The position numbers and the translations under genes are program-made. A model generated the notes under the pieces. That model had not been told where the DNA came from, did no database searches, and saw only the letters and a program-made list of their open reading frames with translations. A stretch of 64,000 nucleotides of DNA from Bacillus timonensis (lineage in GTDB: Bacteria; Bacillota; Bacilli; Bacillales; Bacillaceae_L), in contig NZ_HE610985.1 of assembly GCF_000285535.1 (NCBI RefSeq), positions 596,691 through 660,690 of the forward strand, in the 5' to 3' direction. Positions 27,717-37,632 of this stretch are shown here, piece after piece (within the stretch, counting starts at the first letter, position 1; each line of letters opens with the position of its first letter).

Positions 27717-28442
27717 TTATAAAACACGCTTTCTAACAACGTGGAAAGAAAATTTGTCTGCCCTAAAATAATTTTGTGAGAATAAAACCGGTTCATCATT
27801 TTCATCATAATGCATTTGTTTTAATAACAACAATGCTGTTTCCGGATCGCAATTTAATATGGGTGAAATGGTGTCATGATAGCCAATAGGCTCAATATGC
27901 GTAACAGCATATGTGATTTTCCGTCCCGCCTTTTTCTCTAGCAAATCAAAGATGGACTCTTCATGCGAATAATTGGTTGGTAAATTTTTTGATAGAATCT
28001 TATCGATACAATATACAACAGGTTCTCCATTTGCTGTTCGTACACGTTCAATTACGGTAATCTCATCATTTTCCAAACAACTAAAGCCCTTTATATCACC
28101 GTCTGTAGGACCCTTGATTGTTTTTGATAAAAAAATTGTACCAGGTGACATTCCAGCATGAATAATCATATCTGTAATACTACTTATTTGTTCAATGCCC
28201 GAATTAAATAGGGGCTTTGTATTTACAAAGGTTCCAACACCATGTCTTCTGAGAATTACGTTCTCTTCTTCAAGTATTCGTAACGCCTCTCTTAATGTTG
28301 CTCTACTTACCCCTAATTGTTTTGCTAGCAGAAACTCTGATGGTAGTTTTTCTTTTTCTTTATAGACACCGTTTTCGATATCAAGTCTGATTTGATCTAT
28401 CACTTGTAAGTACAATGGTCGATTATCTAACTTGATAGTCAT
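27717..28442 (-). CDS. ymfC: GntR/UTRA family transcriptional regulator YmfC
   Basis: A 241-residue regulator with an N-terminal winged helix ([20 protein letters not shown], about 35-54, then GVGTFV) and a C-terminal UTRA ligand-binding domain ([20 protein letters not shown]). ATG at 28442 has GGGGGA about eight bases upstream and gives the same length as B. subtilis YmfC. It directly precedes the nucleoside transporter genes and carries a palindromic site in front of it, so it probably controls itself and the transporter. The effector (a nucleoside or sugar phosphate) is a guess. Confidence 0.92.
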   Translation of the reverse strand: MTIKLDNRPLYLQVIDQIRLDIENGVYKEKEKLPSEFLLAKQLGVSRATLREALRILEEENVILRRHGVGTFVNTKPLFNSGIEQISSITDMIIHAGMSPGTIFLSKTIKGPTDGDIKGFSCLENDEITVIERVRTANGEPVVYCIDKILSKNLPTNYSHEESIFDLLEKKAGRKITYAVTHIEPIGYHDTISPILNCDPETALLLLKQMHYDENDEPVLFSQNYFRADKFSFHVVRKRVL

Positions 28443-28472
28443 CTGCTTTTCCCCCAGTTTATGTATAGTAGT

Positions 28473-28488
28473 CATCAGACCTCTGATG
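28473..28488. promoter_or_regulatory. Palindromic operator candidate for YmfC (GntR family)
   Basis: CATCAGA-CC-TCTGATG has perfect 7-bp arms around two bases. It lies 31 bases before the ymfC ATG and just upstream of a TATACA -10-like box on the minus strand. GntR regulators bind short palindromes of this type, so autorepression is likely. No second copy was seen before bmpA, which suggests that one promoter serves ymfC and the transporter. Confidence 0.55.
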
Positions 28489-28560
28489 TTAGACCGATTA
28501 ATCTGAAAATAAATATATCATTTTTTTTACAAGAAATAAACAGCAATTGCGTAATTTGTC

Positions 28561-28590
28561 GAAAAAAAAGAAGAGCCTATGCCCTTCTTT
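28561..28590 (-). terminator. Rho-independent terminator after ftsK/spoIIIE
   Basis: Stem AAAGAAGGGC with GCTCTTCTTT (one mismatch) is followed on the minus strand by a T run of eight. Confidence 0.85.
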
Positions 28591-28599
28591 GTAAAAAAC

Positions 28600-30927
28600 T
28601 TAACTTCCAACATCTTCGCTTTTTGCTGAAACAAGAACAGTTCTTGGTTTACTGCCCTCATAAGGACCCACTACACCTCTTGCTTCCATCGCATCAATCA
28701 GTCTAGCAGCTCTAGTATAACCAATTCGAAATCTTCGTTGCAGCATTGAAACAGATGCTGTTTGCATTTCAATAATTAGTTGTACAGCATCATCATATAG
28801 TTCATCTGCTACTTCCTCTGTCGTTTCAACCGTATCAGTCGGTATCATTTCCTCCTGGTATTGCGCTTTTTGCTGGGATATTACAAAGTTTACAACCTCT
28901 TCTACTTCATCATCTGATAAAAAGGCCCCTTGAACACGCATCGGTTTTGAAGCACCGACAGGTAAGAAAAGCATATCCCCGCGTCCTAGAAGTTTTTCTG
29001 CTCCTCCCATATCTAGAATCGTTCTAGAATCTGTTTGTGAAGAAACACTAAAAGCTATCCGAGAAGGAATATTTGCTTTGATGACTCCAGTGATTACATC
29101 AACTGATGGTCTTTGTGTTGCGATTATTAAATGAATTCCCGCAGCACGAGCCATTTGGGCCAGACGAGTGATAGAATCCTCGACATCTGAAGAGGCAACC
29201 ATCATTAAATCCGCTAGCTCGTCTACTATGACGATAATGTATGGAAGTGTTGGTTGTTTCGCCTCTTCTTCACTATTGTGGCGTCGAATATATTCATTGT
29301 ATCCTTCAATATTTCTTGTATGAGTATGGGAGAATAATTCGTATCTCCGCTCCATTTCATTCACAACTTTTTTGAGGGCTTGAGAAGCTTTTTTCGGATC
29401 TGTCACAACAGGCGCTAGTAAATGTGGAATCCCATTATAAATATTTAATTCAACCATTTTCGGATCAATCATCATCATTTTTACTTCGTGTGGTTTTGCC
29501 CTCATTAACACACTTGTTATTATGCCATTGATACAAACACTCTTACCACTACCTGTTGCCCCTGCCACTAATAGATGGGGCATTTTGTTTAGTTCTGCAA
29601 ACTTAGCTTCACCTGAAATGTCACGACCAAGTCCTATTAATAATTTAGCATCAGATCGTTGTGGTTCAATATCCTCTAGTACCTCCCGTAACGATACAAC
29701 AGCAATTTCAGAATTAGGAACCTCTATTCCAACCGCTGATTTTCCCGGGATTGGTGCTTCAATACGAATATCTTTTGCCGCTAATGCGAGGGCTAAATCA
29801 TCACTAAGATTTACAATTTTACTTACCTTAACCCCTACATCCGGGTACACCTCGTATTTTGTTACTGCTGGACCAAGATGGACTTTGGTTACCTTAGCCT
29901 TTACACCAAAACTATGAAATGTCTTTTCTAATTTTCTAGCATTTTCATAAATATTTTCATGCTCCGCACTTTGGCTTGTTTGCTTTGGTGGATGAAGAAG
30001 CTCGATTGGAGGTAGTTCATAATCTACATTCTCAAGCTCACCTTCTGTAAAAGTGATCGGCATTTTCTCATCGTGGTCATGATCCTCCTGAGTTGTATGA
30101 TGAGAATCGTGTTTTTCATGTTGTGCTTCTTTTGTATATGCCTTATCCGCAAAGTTTGAAATAATTGGCTCAATCGGAATTTCAACAGGATCTTCTTCAA
30201 TGTTAGCTTCTGGTGAAGCTTGTAAATCCTGAGTTTTGTTGTCTTTTTTCTTTTTTCGTTTTTCTTTTTTAGGCTGGTTTTTACGTTGATGAAACCAACT
30301 CTTACTGTCATCCACAAATGCAATCCATTGGTTCCTAAAAAAAGAAGCAACGGGGCCAAAAATTTTTGCAAGAGTATCATGAAGTGATTTTCCGGTAACA
30401 AGGACACCACCAATTATGATTAAAAAGACAGATATTATTTTTGTCCCTGCTTCATCAAATAAGAAATAGGAAGCTGCAAATAGAAGTGAACCAATCATTC
30501 CTCCGCCTAAATCTGTTGTACTCGTATTTCCATTAACAACTGCCCAAAACATACTCCATGTGTTCTTTATAACACTTGGGTCCGTAAATTTGCCTTCGTT
30601 TGTTTGCAAATTAAAAAGCGGTATATGACTTAATAATAGTAATGCGCTAATAATTAAGTAGACTCCAATTAATTGCCTTGTAACAATCCTTGGCCAAGTT
30701 CGATTCCATATGATATAAAAAGAAACAAGCAATAGTCCGATTAATCCGAGAATATCCCAATTCCCAAGAAAAAATCGAAATAAATAGACAAGTCCGGTTC
30801 CTACCGTACCCAGTCTAGCTAAACCTATACATGCTAACGCTAGTAATAATAACCCCAGCAATTCAAACTTAAGAGTTTTTTTCCACTCATCTTTCCGCTT
30901 TGAGTGTCTACGTTTTCGTTTTGCCAT
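28600..30927 (-). CDS. spoIIIE: DNA translocase FtsK/SpoIIIE
   Basis: Membrane-anchored motor that pumps chromosomal DNA through division septa, including the asymmetric spore septum. The 775-residue protein has a basic start ([12 protein letters not shown]) and about four membrane helices in the first 180 residues. A charged, His/Glu-rich linker follows, then the alpha/beta motor with Walker [10 protein letters not shown] at 456-464 and Walker [14 protein letters not shown]-terminal gamma winged helix ([20 protein letters not shown]) reads SRS/KOPS-type sequences. ATG at 30927 is chosen; the open frame continues upstream to 31080 through a dispersed repeat and hairpins and is not coding there. 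Confidence 0.96.
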   Translation of the reverse strand: MAKRKRRHSKRKDEWKKTLKFELLGLLLLALACIGLARLGTVGTGLVYLFRFFLGNWDILGLIGLLLVSFYIIWNRTWPRIVTRQLIGVYLIISALLLLSHIPLFNLQTNEGKFTDPSVIKNTWSMFWAVVNGNTSTTDLGGGMIGSLLFAASYFLFDEAGTKIISVFLIIIGGVLVTGKSLHDTLAKIFGPVASFFRNQWIAFVDDSKSWFHQRKNQPKKEKRKKKKDNKTQDLQASPEANIEEDPVEIPIEPIISNFADKAYTKEAQHEKHDSHHTTQEDHDHDEKMPITFTEGELENVDYELPPIELLHPPKQTSQSAEHENIYENARKLEKTFHSFGVKAKVTKVHLGPAVTKYEVYPDVGVKVSKIVNLSDDLALALAAKDIRIEAPIPGKSAVGIEVPNSEIAVVSLREVLEDIEPQRSDAKLLIGLGRDISGEAKFAELNKMPHLLVAGATGSGKSVCINGIITSVLMRAKPHEVKMMMIDPKMVELNIYNGIPHLLAPVVTDPKKASQALKKVVNEMERRYELFSHTHTRNIEGYNEYIRRHNSEEEAKQPTLPYIIVIVDELADLMMVASSDVEDSITRLAQMARAAGIHLIIATQRPSVDVITGVIKANIPSRIAFSVSSQTDSRTILDMGGAEKLLGRGDMLFLPVGASKPMRVQGAFLSDDEVEEVVNFVISQQKAQYQEEMIPTDTVETTEEVADELYDDAVQLIIEMQTASVSMLQRRFRIGYTRAARLIDAMEARGVVGPYEGSKPRTVLVSAKSEDVGS

Positions 30928-30960
30928 ACTACACCTACTCCACCTATCAATAAAGACAAA

Positions 30961-30980
30961 GCAGCCATATCCATGGCTGC
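30961..30980 (-). terminator. Perfect hairpin upstream of ftsK
   Basis: GCAGCCAT-ATCC-ATGGCTGC is a perfect 8-bp stem followed on the minus strand by TTTGTCTTTATT, only 33 bases before the ftsK ATG. It could end upstream read-through or attenuate ftsK. Confidence 0.5.
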
Positions 30981-30992
30981 CTATTGTATCAA

Positions 30993-31078
30993 ATACGCCA
31001 AGGCGTACTTGCGCCCAGATTTTTTCGAGCAAAGCCGAAAAGCTACTTTTAATAATCTGTGGCATCCGCCGAAGGCCC
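30993..31078 (-). repeat. Degenerate dispersed intergenic element, copy B
   Basis: On the minus strand this begins GCCTTCGGCGGATGCCACAG and ends ATCTGGGCGCAAGTACGCCT, resembling the ends of the segment at 14972-15131. It is GC-rich relative to surroundings, non-coding, and placed between two hairpins (30961-30980 and 31079-31119). The rest of the 30928-31337 gap is AT-rich with no supported gene. Confidence 0.55.
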
Positions 31079-31119
31079 AACTTTAACAGCTATGGATATT
31101 ACCATAGCTGTTAAAGTTA
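31079..31119. repeat. Long perfect inverted repeat (hairpin)
   Basis: AACTTTAACAGCTATGG pairs perfectly (17 bp) with CCATAGCTGTTAAAGTT around a six-base loop. There is no strong U-tract on the minus strand. It adjoins repeat copy B and might be part of that element or a bidirectional RNA structure. Confidence 0.7.
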
Positions 31120-31337
31120 ATCTAGTTAAATTATAGCACATTATACCAATTGGGGACAATTGATGTAATGATAGAATACCTACTATACTTTCTCATTTTT
31201 AGCTCATTTGATGATAGACAATAACATTTATTGATAAGCTTGCTTGTTGATTATTTATTGGCTATTAACTACTTTTAACTATAGCTTAAGGCTAGTGAAA
31301 CACAATGGTTTCACTAACATGAGCTAAAAATTCAGTA

Positions 31338-31547
31338 CTAAAATTTTATTTTTTGGCCTGGTGAATATCTACCGTCTAAAAAGTGCTGAGGGTCGGTACT
31401 CATCACTCTTTCGATTGTATACTCACCGTTTTGGGCTTGACTAACAGCTAATGATACTCCATTTATATCTACATACTTTACATTATTTTCTTCCATTTCA
31501 GTTTGAGGGAAAATAAGCTCTTGTGGCATCATAGTATATAAAATCAT
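31338..31547 (-). CDS. ylzJ: YlzJ-like small protein
   Basis: A 69-residue protein matching YlzJ along its length ([20 protein letters not shown] start, ISPGQK-like [10 protein letters not shown] end). The function is unknown. The start overlaps the tepA stop by four bases (ATGA), so it is translationally coupled to tepA. A hairpin (TAGTGAAAC/GTTTCACTA, 31293-31316) lies about 22 bases after its stop without an evident U-tract. Confidence 0.88.
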   Translation of the reverse strand: MILYTMMPQELIFPQTEMEENNVKYVDINGVSLAVSQAQNGEYTIERVMSTDPQHFLDGRYSPGQKIKF

Positions 31548-32299
31548 TGAATCATCTGCCCACTTTCTTTGGATACGTTTCTCTCATCAATTAACTCATT
31601 TAATTTTTTAATTGCTTGCCCAATTCCACCAATCTCATTGATTAGCCCGTATTCAACCGCATCAGAACCGATTACATTTGTTCCGATATCTCTCGTTAAA
31701 TTGCCTTTAGAAAACATCAATTCTTTAAATTTCTCTTCAGAAATATTCGAATGACCGATTACAAAATTCACAACACGCTCTTGCATTTTATCGAGGTATT
31801 CGAATGTTTGTGGAACTCCGATAACCAAACCGGTTAATCTTACTGGATGGATTGTCATCGTTGCCGTTTCGGCAACAAAAGAATAGTCGCACGCTACAGC
31901 AATTGGAACTCCAATCGAATGACCGCCTCCTAACACAATTGAAACAGTTGGTTTTGAGAGTGATGCAAGCATTTCAGAAATCGCGAGTCCTGCCTCAACA
32001 TCTCCTCCAACTGTATTTAATATTACTAATAAACCTTCAATTTTAGGATTTTGTTCAATTGCAACAATTTGGGGTATTACATGTTCATATTTAGTTGTCT
32101 TATTTTGTGGCGGCAATTGAATATGACCCTCAATTTGGCCGACAATTGTAAGGCAATGTATATTACTGTCATTTGACAGTTGGGGAACATTTGTTTGCCC
32201 TAATTGTTGAATTTTTTCGACTAGAGATGACCCCTTTGTTTCATTTTTATCTTGATCCCCTTGTGGTTGTTCTTCATTTATGTATTGATTATTATTCAT
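31544..32299 (-). CDS. tepA: Translocation-enhancing protein TepA (ClpP-like peptidase)
   Basis: A 251-residue ClpP-fold serine peptidase. The nucleophile is in [14 protein letters not shown] and the His in [10 protein letters not shown]. The Gly-rich [17 protein letters not shown] is typical for the fold. In B. subtilis TepA affects protein secretion and degrades small acid-soluble spore proteins in germination. It is cytoplasmic, with no signal peptide. AAAGGAG precedes the ATG. In B. subtilis rnjB lies between dapA and this gene; here only 117 bases separate them. Confidence 0.93.
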   Translation of the reverse strand: MNNNQYINEEQPQGDQDKNETKGSSLVEKIQQLGQTNVPQLSNDSNIHCLTIVGQIEGHIQLPPQNKTTKYEHVIPQIVAIEQNPKIEGLLVILNTVGGDVEAGLAISEMLASLSKPTVSIVLGGGHSIGVPIAVACDYSFVAETATMTIHPVRLTGLVIGVPQTFEYLDKMQERVVNFVIGHSNISEEKFKELMFSKGNLTRDIGTNVIGSDAVEYGLINEIGGIGQAIKKLNELIDERNVSKESGQMIQ

Positions 32300-32373
32300 A
32301 ACAATCTCCTTTCAACCCATTTACCATTTAGTATAAACACATGGCTTCTTTTCATTCTGGATTGTGGGAAAAT

Positions 32374-32402
32374 GAAAAAAGCCAACCATTTGATTGACTT
32401 TT
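32374..32402 (-). terminator. Rho-independent terminator after dapA
   Basis: Stem AAAGTCAA/TTGGCTTT (one G-U pair) is followed on the minus strand by TTTTTTCATTTT. Confidence 0.8.
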
Positions 32403-32416
32403 AACAATTGACTTTA

Positions 32417-33283
32417 TTATGATAATAAATTTGATAACTCAATACGTTCTTGCTCGGTTAACGGGATAAGTGGTAAACGAACAGAACCAACATCTAATCC
32501 CTTGATTTGAAGAGCTGTTTTTACTGGTACAGGATTTGGAGCTGCGAATAGTCCCCTCATGATTGGTAAAAGCTTCTGATGGAGGCTGGCAGCTTCTGTG
32601 TTGTTTCCTGCTAAAAACGCTTTTATCATTTGCTGCATTTCATTACCTATCACATGGGAAGCAACTGAAACAACACCTTTTGCTCCAATTGAAAGTGCCG
32701 GCAATGTTATTCCATCATCCCCACTATATAAATCAAAATTCGCATCTGTCTTTGCAATTATTTCGGTCATCGCTTCTAAACTACCGCTCGCTTCTTTAAC
32801 AGCTACGATATTTGGAATTTTGGACAATTTAAGAATGGTTTCTACCGACATATTGATAACTGATCTACCTGGAATATTATATAGCATCACAGGTAGATTC
32901 ATACTTTCTGCAATTGTTTTAAAATGTTGATAAAGACCCTCTTGATTGGGCTTGTTATAATACGGTACAACAAGCATAATCCCATCAACACCGGCTTCCT
33001 GTGCTTTTTTTGTTAACTCCATTGATGCATACGTATTATTGCTGCCTGTTCCAGCAATGACCGGAACTCGACCGTCGACAACCTTTACAACGTGACGAAA
33101 TAGAGCCACTTTTTCCTCAGATGATAATGTGGGAGATTCACCTGTTGTTCCTGCAACAACCAATGATTCTGTACCATTGCCTAATAAATAATTGATCAAC
33201 TGAGTTGTTTTTCCGAAGTCAATATTTCCTTTATTATCGAATGGTGTCACCATTGCAGTAGAGATTCTTCCAAAATCAATCAT
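32417..33283 (-). CDS. dapA: 4-hydroxy-tetrahydrodipicolinate synthase
   Basis: DapA condenses pyruvate with aspartate semialdehyde, the branch step to diaminopimelate, lysine and spore dipicolinate. The 288-residue TIM barrel has the Schiff-base lysine in VAVKEASG, the catalytic Tyr in YNIPGRS and the AGTGSNNT loop. ATG at 33283 (MIDFGRIS) is chosen for the AGGTG eight bases upstream; in-frame codons to 33307 lack support. It follows dapG and asd, and spoVFA/B encode the enzyme that uses its product in sporulation. Confidence 0.97.
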   Translation of the reverse strand: MIDFGRISTAMVTPFDNKGNIDFGKTTQLINYLLGNGTESLVVAGTTGESPTLSSEEKVALFRHVVKVVDGRVPVIAGTGSNNTYASMELTKKAQEAGVDGIMLVVPYYNKPNQEGLYQHFKTIAESMNLPVMLYNIPGRSVINMSVETILKLSKIPNIVAVKEASGSLEAMTEIIAKTDANFDLYSGDDGITLPALSIGAKGVVSVASHVIGNEMQQMIKAFLAGNNTEAASLHQKLLPIMRGLFAAPNPVPVKTALQIKGLDVGSVRLPLIPLTEQERIELSNLLS

Positions 33284-33376
33284 GCTTTTTACACCTACTC
33301 CCATCAATTACGCCAGGTATTACTCGTTTCACCTAGGCTTGATCTAAAAATTTATAATCTTACGTACTGCTGATTA

Positions 33377-33412
33377 AGAAAGGGACACCTCGTAAAGGAG
33401 GCTCCCTCTTTT
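33377..33412 (-). terminator. Stem-loop terminator after dapG
   Basis: AAAGAGGGAGCCTC pairs imperfectly with GAGGTGTCCCTTTC around CTTTAC on the minus strand, beginning at the dapG stop; the following tract is T-rich but short. Confidence 0.65.
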
Positions 33413-34652
33413 AAAAGTCTACCACTTCTGCTCCAACAGGTCCATCGGATAAATGGAATGCCTTATGAAGAGCATTAATCGCTTCATTCATTTCAGACTC
33501 TTTTACAAGTACCCAAATCGTAGAAAGACTGTCTGCTGATTGTAGGATTTGAATTCCTTTTTCCGAGAGTGCTGTAACAATCCGAGCAGTTACTCCAGGT
33601 ACCCCGTTCATTCCCGCTCCAACTGTCGCTACCTTTGCACATCTTTCCGTAACAATAGGTTCATATCCCAATTCTTTTAGTTTTGTAACTGCGCGTTCCG
33701 TCATTTCCCCTGCAACAGTATAGACAACTCCATTAGGTGTGATATTAAAGAAATCCACACTGATTTTTTCATTAGCCATCGCTTTAAATACTTCTGTTTG
33801 CAGATTGTATTGACCTTTTTTGGCTTGAACCTTTAATTGGGTAACATTTGTGACATGTGCAATACCTGTAATCAATCTTTCCTTGACCTCGACCCCTCGA
33901 CGTTTTTCAATTGTTGTCACTAGCGTACCAGGTGCATCTGAGTATGTTGAACGCACCCTAATTGGTACCTTAGCCTCCATCGCAATTTCAACAGCACGTG
34001 GGTGAATCACTTTTGCTCCTTGGTAAGCCATGTTCACAATTTCGTTATATGTGACCACTGATAGCGGTTTTGCATCTCCAACGATACGAGGGTCTGCTGT
34101 CATTACACCTTCCACATCTGTAAAGATATCTATCCATTCAGCTTGTAGTGCAACCCCTAGTGCCGCAGCCGAAGTATCACTTCCGCCTCTTCCAAGGGTT
34201 GTAATATCCCCTAACTTAGAAATCCCTTGGAAGCCTGAGACTACAACAACATCATGTTCTTCAAGGGTTTGAAGCAATCGGTCACACTTCATTTCAATAA
34301 TTTTAGCATTAGTGTGTTCGTTATTAGTTCGAAAACCAGCCTGCCCACCATTTAAGGCGGCAGCTGATATTCCAGATTTATTTAACATATTGGTGAAAAC
34401 AACACTGGAAATAATCTCTCCGCAGGAAACTAGCATATCCATTTCCCTGTTACTTATGCTTGAATTGTGTTCCCCTACTAGACTTAACAAAGTGTCCGTT
34501 GCATAAGGGTCACCCATACGTCCCATAGCAGATACAACGACAACTACTTTATTTCCATCTGAAACGGCACTTTCAATATGCTTTTTAGCTCTTTCTCGCG
34601 ATTCTTCATTTCGTACTGAGGTTCCGCCAAATTTTTGTACAACAATATTCAT
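33411..34652 (-). CDS. dapG: Aspartokinase I (diaminopimelate-sensitive type)
   Basis: Aspartokinase phosphorylates aspartate, the first step of the aspartate family. The 413-residue protein starts with the kinase motif KFGGTSV (residues 7-13). It has the active-site stretches TLGRGGSDTSAAALG and FTDVEGVMTADPR, and ends with two ACT regulatory domains (GVPGVTARIVTALSEKGIQI). Synteny with asd and dapA points to DapG, the isoenzyme feeding cell-wall and spore dipicolinate synthesis; feedback specificity is inferred. AGGTGG precedes the ATG. Confidence 0.96.
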   Translation of the reverse strand: MNIVVQKFGGTSVRNEESRERAKKHIESAVSDGNKVVVVVSAMGRMGDPYATDTLLSLVGEHNSSISNREMDMLVSCGEIISSVVFTNMLNKSGISAAALNGGQAGFRTNNEHTNAKIIEMKCDRLLQTLEEHDVVVVSGFQGISKLGDITTLGRGGSDTSAAALGVALQAEWIDIFTDVEGVMTADPRIVGDAKPLSVVTYNEIVNMAYQGAKVIHPRAVEIAMEAKVPIRVRSTYSDAPGTLVTTIEKRRGVEVKERLITGIAHVTNVTQLKVQAKKGQYNLQTEVFKAMANEKISVDFFNITPNGVVYTVAGEMTERAVTKLKELGYEPIVTERCAKVATVGAGMNGVPGVTARIVTALSEKGIQILQSADSLSTIWVLVKESEMNEAINALHKAFHLSDGPVGAEVVDF

Positions 34653-34682
34653 GAAACCACCTCATGTTTTGGGTTGAAACGA

Positions 34683-35735
34683 TTATTTTGCTACTAAACC
34701 TAGCTTTAATAGACTACCAGCAATTTGTACAGAGTTCCATGCAGCACCTTTTAATAGGTTATCAGACACTACCCACATGTGGAATCCATTGTCTTGATCT
34801 AAATCTTTTCTAATTCTTCCGACAAACACATCTTTTTTACCTACTGCATGAATTGGCATTGGATACACTTGCTCTTCTGGATTATCTTCTAAAACCACTC
34901 CAGGTGCAGTTGATAGCAAGTCTTTTACGTCCTGTGCAGAAACTCCAATTTGAGTTGTTTCGAAATAAACAGATTCTGAATGACCAGTTTCAACCGGTAA
35001 ACGAACGCAAGTTGCAGCGACAGGTAGCTCCGGTAAATGCATGATTTTTTTCGTTTCGTTAATCATTTTCATTTCTTCAAATGTAAACCCATTATCCTCG
35101 AATTTATCGATTTGTGGGATGGCATTAAAAGCAATTTGATAATGTTTTTTATCACCTTTAACTGGTAGGACTTTCGGGGTAACTTCTTTACCTTCAATGA
35201 TATCCTTTGTTTGCTCATTCATTTCTGTGATAGCTGCAACTCCTGAACCTGAAACAGCCTGATAAGTTGAAACAATGACCTTTGATAATCCATATGTTTT
35301 ACGAACTGGTTCTAAAGCAACTACCATTTGAATCGTTGAACAGTTAGGATTTGCGATAATACCATTGTGATTTAAAAGGTCGTTTTCGTTTACCTCTGGA
35401 ACGACTAGAGGTACGTTTTCATCCATTCTAAAAGCACTTGTATTATCAACTACAATTGCCCCACGTTTAACTGCTTCTGGAGCTAGTTCCTTTGATACAC
35501 TTCCTCCAGCACTAAACAAGGCAATATTAACACCCTCAAATTTTTCTGGTGTTGCAACCTCCACTGTTATTTCTTTCCCTTTATACGTAATCTTTTTACC
35601 AGCAGATCGTTCTGATGATAATAAAGTTAATTTTGTTAATGGAAAATCGGTTTCCTCGAGTGTTTTAATCATTTGCATTCCTACAGCACCAGTAGCACCA
35701 ACAACTGCAACATGTAAATCTTTTTCTAATGTCAT
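34683..35735 (-). CDS. asd: Aspartate-semialdehyde dehydrogenase
   Basis: Reduces aspartyl phosphate to aspartate semialdehyde with NADPH. The 350-residue protein shows the nucleotide-binding [11 protein letters not shown] near residue 12, the catalytic cysteine in [13 protein letters not shown] and the acid/base histidine in ETGHSES. AAGGGG precedes the ATG. It heads asd-dapG-dapA, with short gaps and a hairpin after dapG, and follows the dipicolinate synthase genes. Confidence 0.97.
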   Translation of the reverse strand: MTLEKDLHVAVVGATGAVGMQMIKTLEETDFPLTKLTLLSSERSAGKKITYKGKEITVEVATPEKFEGVNIALFSAGGSVSKELAPEAVKRGAIVVDNTSAFRMDENVPLVVPEVNENDLLNHNGIIANPNCSTIQMVVALEPVRKTYGLSKVIVSTYQAVSGSGVAAITEMNEQTKDIIEGKEVTPKVLPVKGDKKHYQIAFNAIPQIDKFEDNGFTFEEMKMINETKKIMHLPELPVAATCVRLPVETGHSESVYFETTQIGVSAQDVKDLLSTAPGVVLEDNPEEQVYPMPIHAVGKKDVFVGRIRKDLDQDNGFHMWVVSDNLLKGAAWNSVQIAGSLLKLGLVAK

Positions 35736-35811
35736 TATGTTATTCCCCTTCCAAGTAATACTAGAACGTCTAATTTACGTTTAATGATTTATATTTTACC
35801 ACATACAAGTA

Positions 35812-35850
35812 CTAAAGGAGAGAAGAATTTTCATTCTTTCTCCTTTATTC
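35812..35850 (-). terminator. Stem-loop between spoVFB and asd
   Basis: AAAGGAGAAAGAAT pairs nearly perfectly with ATTCTTCTCTCCTTT on the minus strand. The following T-tract is short (TTTAG), so it may terminate only partly. Confidence 0.6.
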
Positions 35851-35862
35851 TAATAATTTTCA

Positions 35863-36468
35863 TTATTCTTCATCATCACGGAACTTTTCAATAATCACTG
35901 GTTGTAATTGTTTTCCTTCAATGGCAGCTGCAACAGTGTCTCTAAGCATTGGCATCCGAGCTACCATAGAATTAGGTTTTTTCGAAGGCGCATCTTGACC
36001 ATATGGGATAAAGTAAATATTTTTTGTTGCCATTAGTCTCATTAAGTTTACACCATTTAAGCCCAGTGCATCATTTGTTGAGATGCCTAAAACGACTGGT
36101 TTTTGATTTCTTAATGTTGCTTTTGCCGCCATTAATACGGGGGAATCGGTTAGGGCGTTTGCAAATTTACTCATGGAGTTCCCCGTTAGTGGTGCAATTA
36201 CCATACAATCAAGTGGAATTTTCGGACCTAATGGTTCTGCTTTTACAATTGAGTCAATCACCTTATTACCTGTGACTTTTTCAATTCGTTCTATCCATTC
36301 AGCACCTTCTCCGAAACGAGTATTCGTTGATTGTACAGTCCACGAAACGACTGGTATTACCTCGGCCCCCTCATCTACAAGTCTGATAATCTCTGGTAAA
36401 ACTGCATCATACGTACAATGAGATCCAGTAACACCAAATCCAATTCTTTTCCCTTTTAATAAAGTCAT
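35863..36468 (-). CDS. spoVFB: Dipicolinate synthase subunit B
   Basis: A flavoprotein-like subunit, 201 residues, which with SpoVFA makes dipicolinic acid from dihydroxy-tetrahydrodipicolinate in the mother cell. The flavoprotein fold motifs are GFGVTGSHCTYDAVLPEI and MVIAPLTGNSMSKFANALTD. ATG at 36468 (MTLLKGKRIG) is chosen since GGAG lies ten bases upstream; the ATG three codons earlier abuts it. The spoVFA stop is one base before this start, so the subunits are coupled. Confidence 0.95.
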   Translation of the reverse strand: MTLLKGKRIGFGVTGSHCTYDAVLPEIIRLVDEGAEVIPVVSWTVQSTNTRFGEGAEWIERIEKVTGNKVIDSIVKAEPLGPKIPLDCMVIAPLTGNSMSKFANALTDSPVLMAAKATLRNQKPVVLGISTNDALGLNGVNLMRLMATKNIYFIPYGQDAPSKKPNSMVARMPMLRDTVAAAIEGKQLQPVIIEKFRDDEE

Positions 36469-36469
36469 A

Positions 36470-37369
36470 TTATTCATTCTCCTCTCTTTGTTGCAATAAC
36501 TCAAGAAGTAGTTGAGATAATACATTCGCCACAATTTGCCCGGCTGTCTTTGGCGCAACAATACCAGGTAATCCAGGCGCTAATAATGCTTTAATCCCTC
36601 TTTTTTCAGCATATCTAAAATCCGTACCACCAGGTTTTGATGCTAAATCCACAATTAATGTGTGTGCAGGCATTTTCGAAATAACACTTGCTGTTACAAT
36701 TAACTTTGGAACTGTATTAATACAAACATCAATATCCTTAACCTCTTCAGCAAGGTTTGATAAGTGAAAAGGTGTTAATCCCATTTCTGTAATTCTTGCA
36801 ATATGCTCTGTTTTTCTGGCACCTACTTTAACATGTGCCCCTAATGCAGCAAAACTTCTTGCAACACTCATTCCAACCCTACCAAGACCAAGTACGGCAA
36901 CCTTCGAATTATGAATGGTTATATCGGTATGTTGAATAACCATCATAATGGTTCCTTCCACAGTCGGAATTGAGTTGTAAATTGCGACATCATCTCTCTC
37001 AAATAAACGTACTAATTTTCGATTTGAAGCGTCAGTAATTCCATCTAAATACGAATTGCTTATTCCTGAATAAACAACACAGTGTTCAGGTGTTTTTGAT
37101 AAGATTTCTTCTGTTAAAACGACTGTTTCATTTGAAAAAATCGTTTCAACCTCTCCTTCACTATTCGTTCCGGAAACTGGTAATATAATGGCATCTATAT
37201 CTGAAAAGTTAATTTCATCTAATCGTTCTTTTGAGGCTCCTGTAAATCCATGGTCTAATTGATCAAATCCAATTAAAGAAAGCCTTGCATCTAATTCAAT
37301 TAGTTTACGAATTATCTCTAACTGTCGTGCATCTCCGCCAATAATTGCCACATGCATATCAGTTAACAT
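36470..37369 (-). CDS. spoVFA: Dipicolinate synthase subunit A
   Basis: A 299-residue NAD(P)-dependent dehydrogenase-like subunit of dipicolinate synthase. The start MLTDMHVAIIGGDARQLEII and the Rossmann motif VAVLGLGRVGMSVARSFAAL (about residue 155) are typical, as is LLAPGLPGIVAPKTAGQI near the C-terminus. ATG at 37369 has AAGGTG nine bases upstream; the GTG at 37381 lies in that signal. Expression is mother-cell specific (SigK) in B. subtilis. A partial SigK-like site is about 140 bases upstream. Confidence 0.96.
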   Translation of the reverse strand: MLTDMHVAIIGGDARQLEIIRKLIELDARLSLIGFDQLDHGFTGASKERLDEINFSDIDAIILPVSGTNSEGEVETIFSNETVVLTEEILSKTPEHCVVYSGISNSYLDGITDASNRKLVRLFERDDVAIYNSIPTVEGTIMMVIQHTDITIHNSKVAVLGLGRVGMSVARSFAALGAHVKVGARKTEHIARITEMGLTPFHLSNLAEEVKDIDVCINTVPKLIVTASVISKMPAHTLIVDLASKPGGTDFRYAEKRGIKALLAPGLPGIVAPKTAGQIVANVLSQLLLELLQQREENE

Positions 37370-37509
37370 ACGTTTTATCACCTTCTTTTAACTAAAGTAA
37401 GCTCGAAATCATGTGAGTTTGGTTAAGTAAGACCTCACATCAGTAACCTCGACTTCTTCGTTCATTTATACCAACTCAAATTTAATAAAATCACAATAAT
37501 TTTATTTAC

Positions 37510-37540
37510 TTCACCATACTATGAGGCATCTCTAAAATAG
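37510..37540 (-). promoter_or_regulatory. Candidate SigK-like promoter of spoVFAB
   Basis: On the minus strand CACC and CATAGTATG are spaced by 16 bases, resembling the SigK pattern (AC at -35, CATANNNTA at -10) with a mismatch at the end. The resulting leader of about 130 bases is long, so the call is tentative. Confidence 0.28.
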
Positions 37541-37591
37541 GTGAATGAACAAGTTAAAATTTGAGTAAGATAACATATTCAATTGATAAAC

Positions 37592-37620
37592 ACAAAAAAA
37601 CCCACGGATACCCGTGGGTT
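37592..37620 (-). terminator. Rho-independent terminator after ymxH
   Basis: Stem AACCCACGG/CCGTGGGTT is followed on the minus strand by TTTTTTTGTG. Confidence 0.9.
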
Positions 37621-37632
37621 TACATTGTTTTG

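Noticed and set aside
30928-31080. 51-codon N-terminal extension of ftsK/spoIIIE
   Set aside because: The translated part runs through the dispersed repeat and a hairpin. The family start MAKRKRR at 30927 is more plausible.
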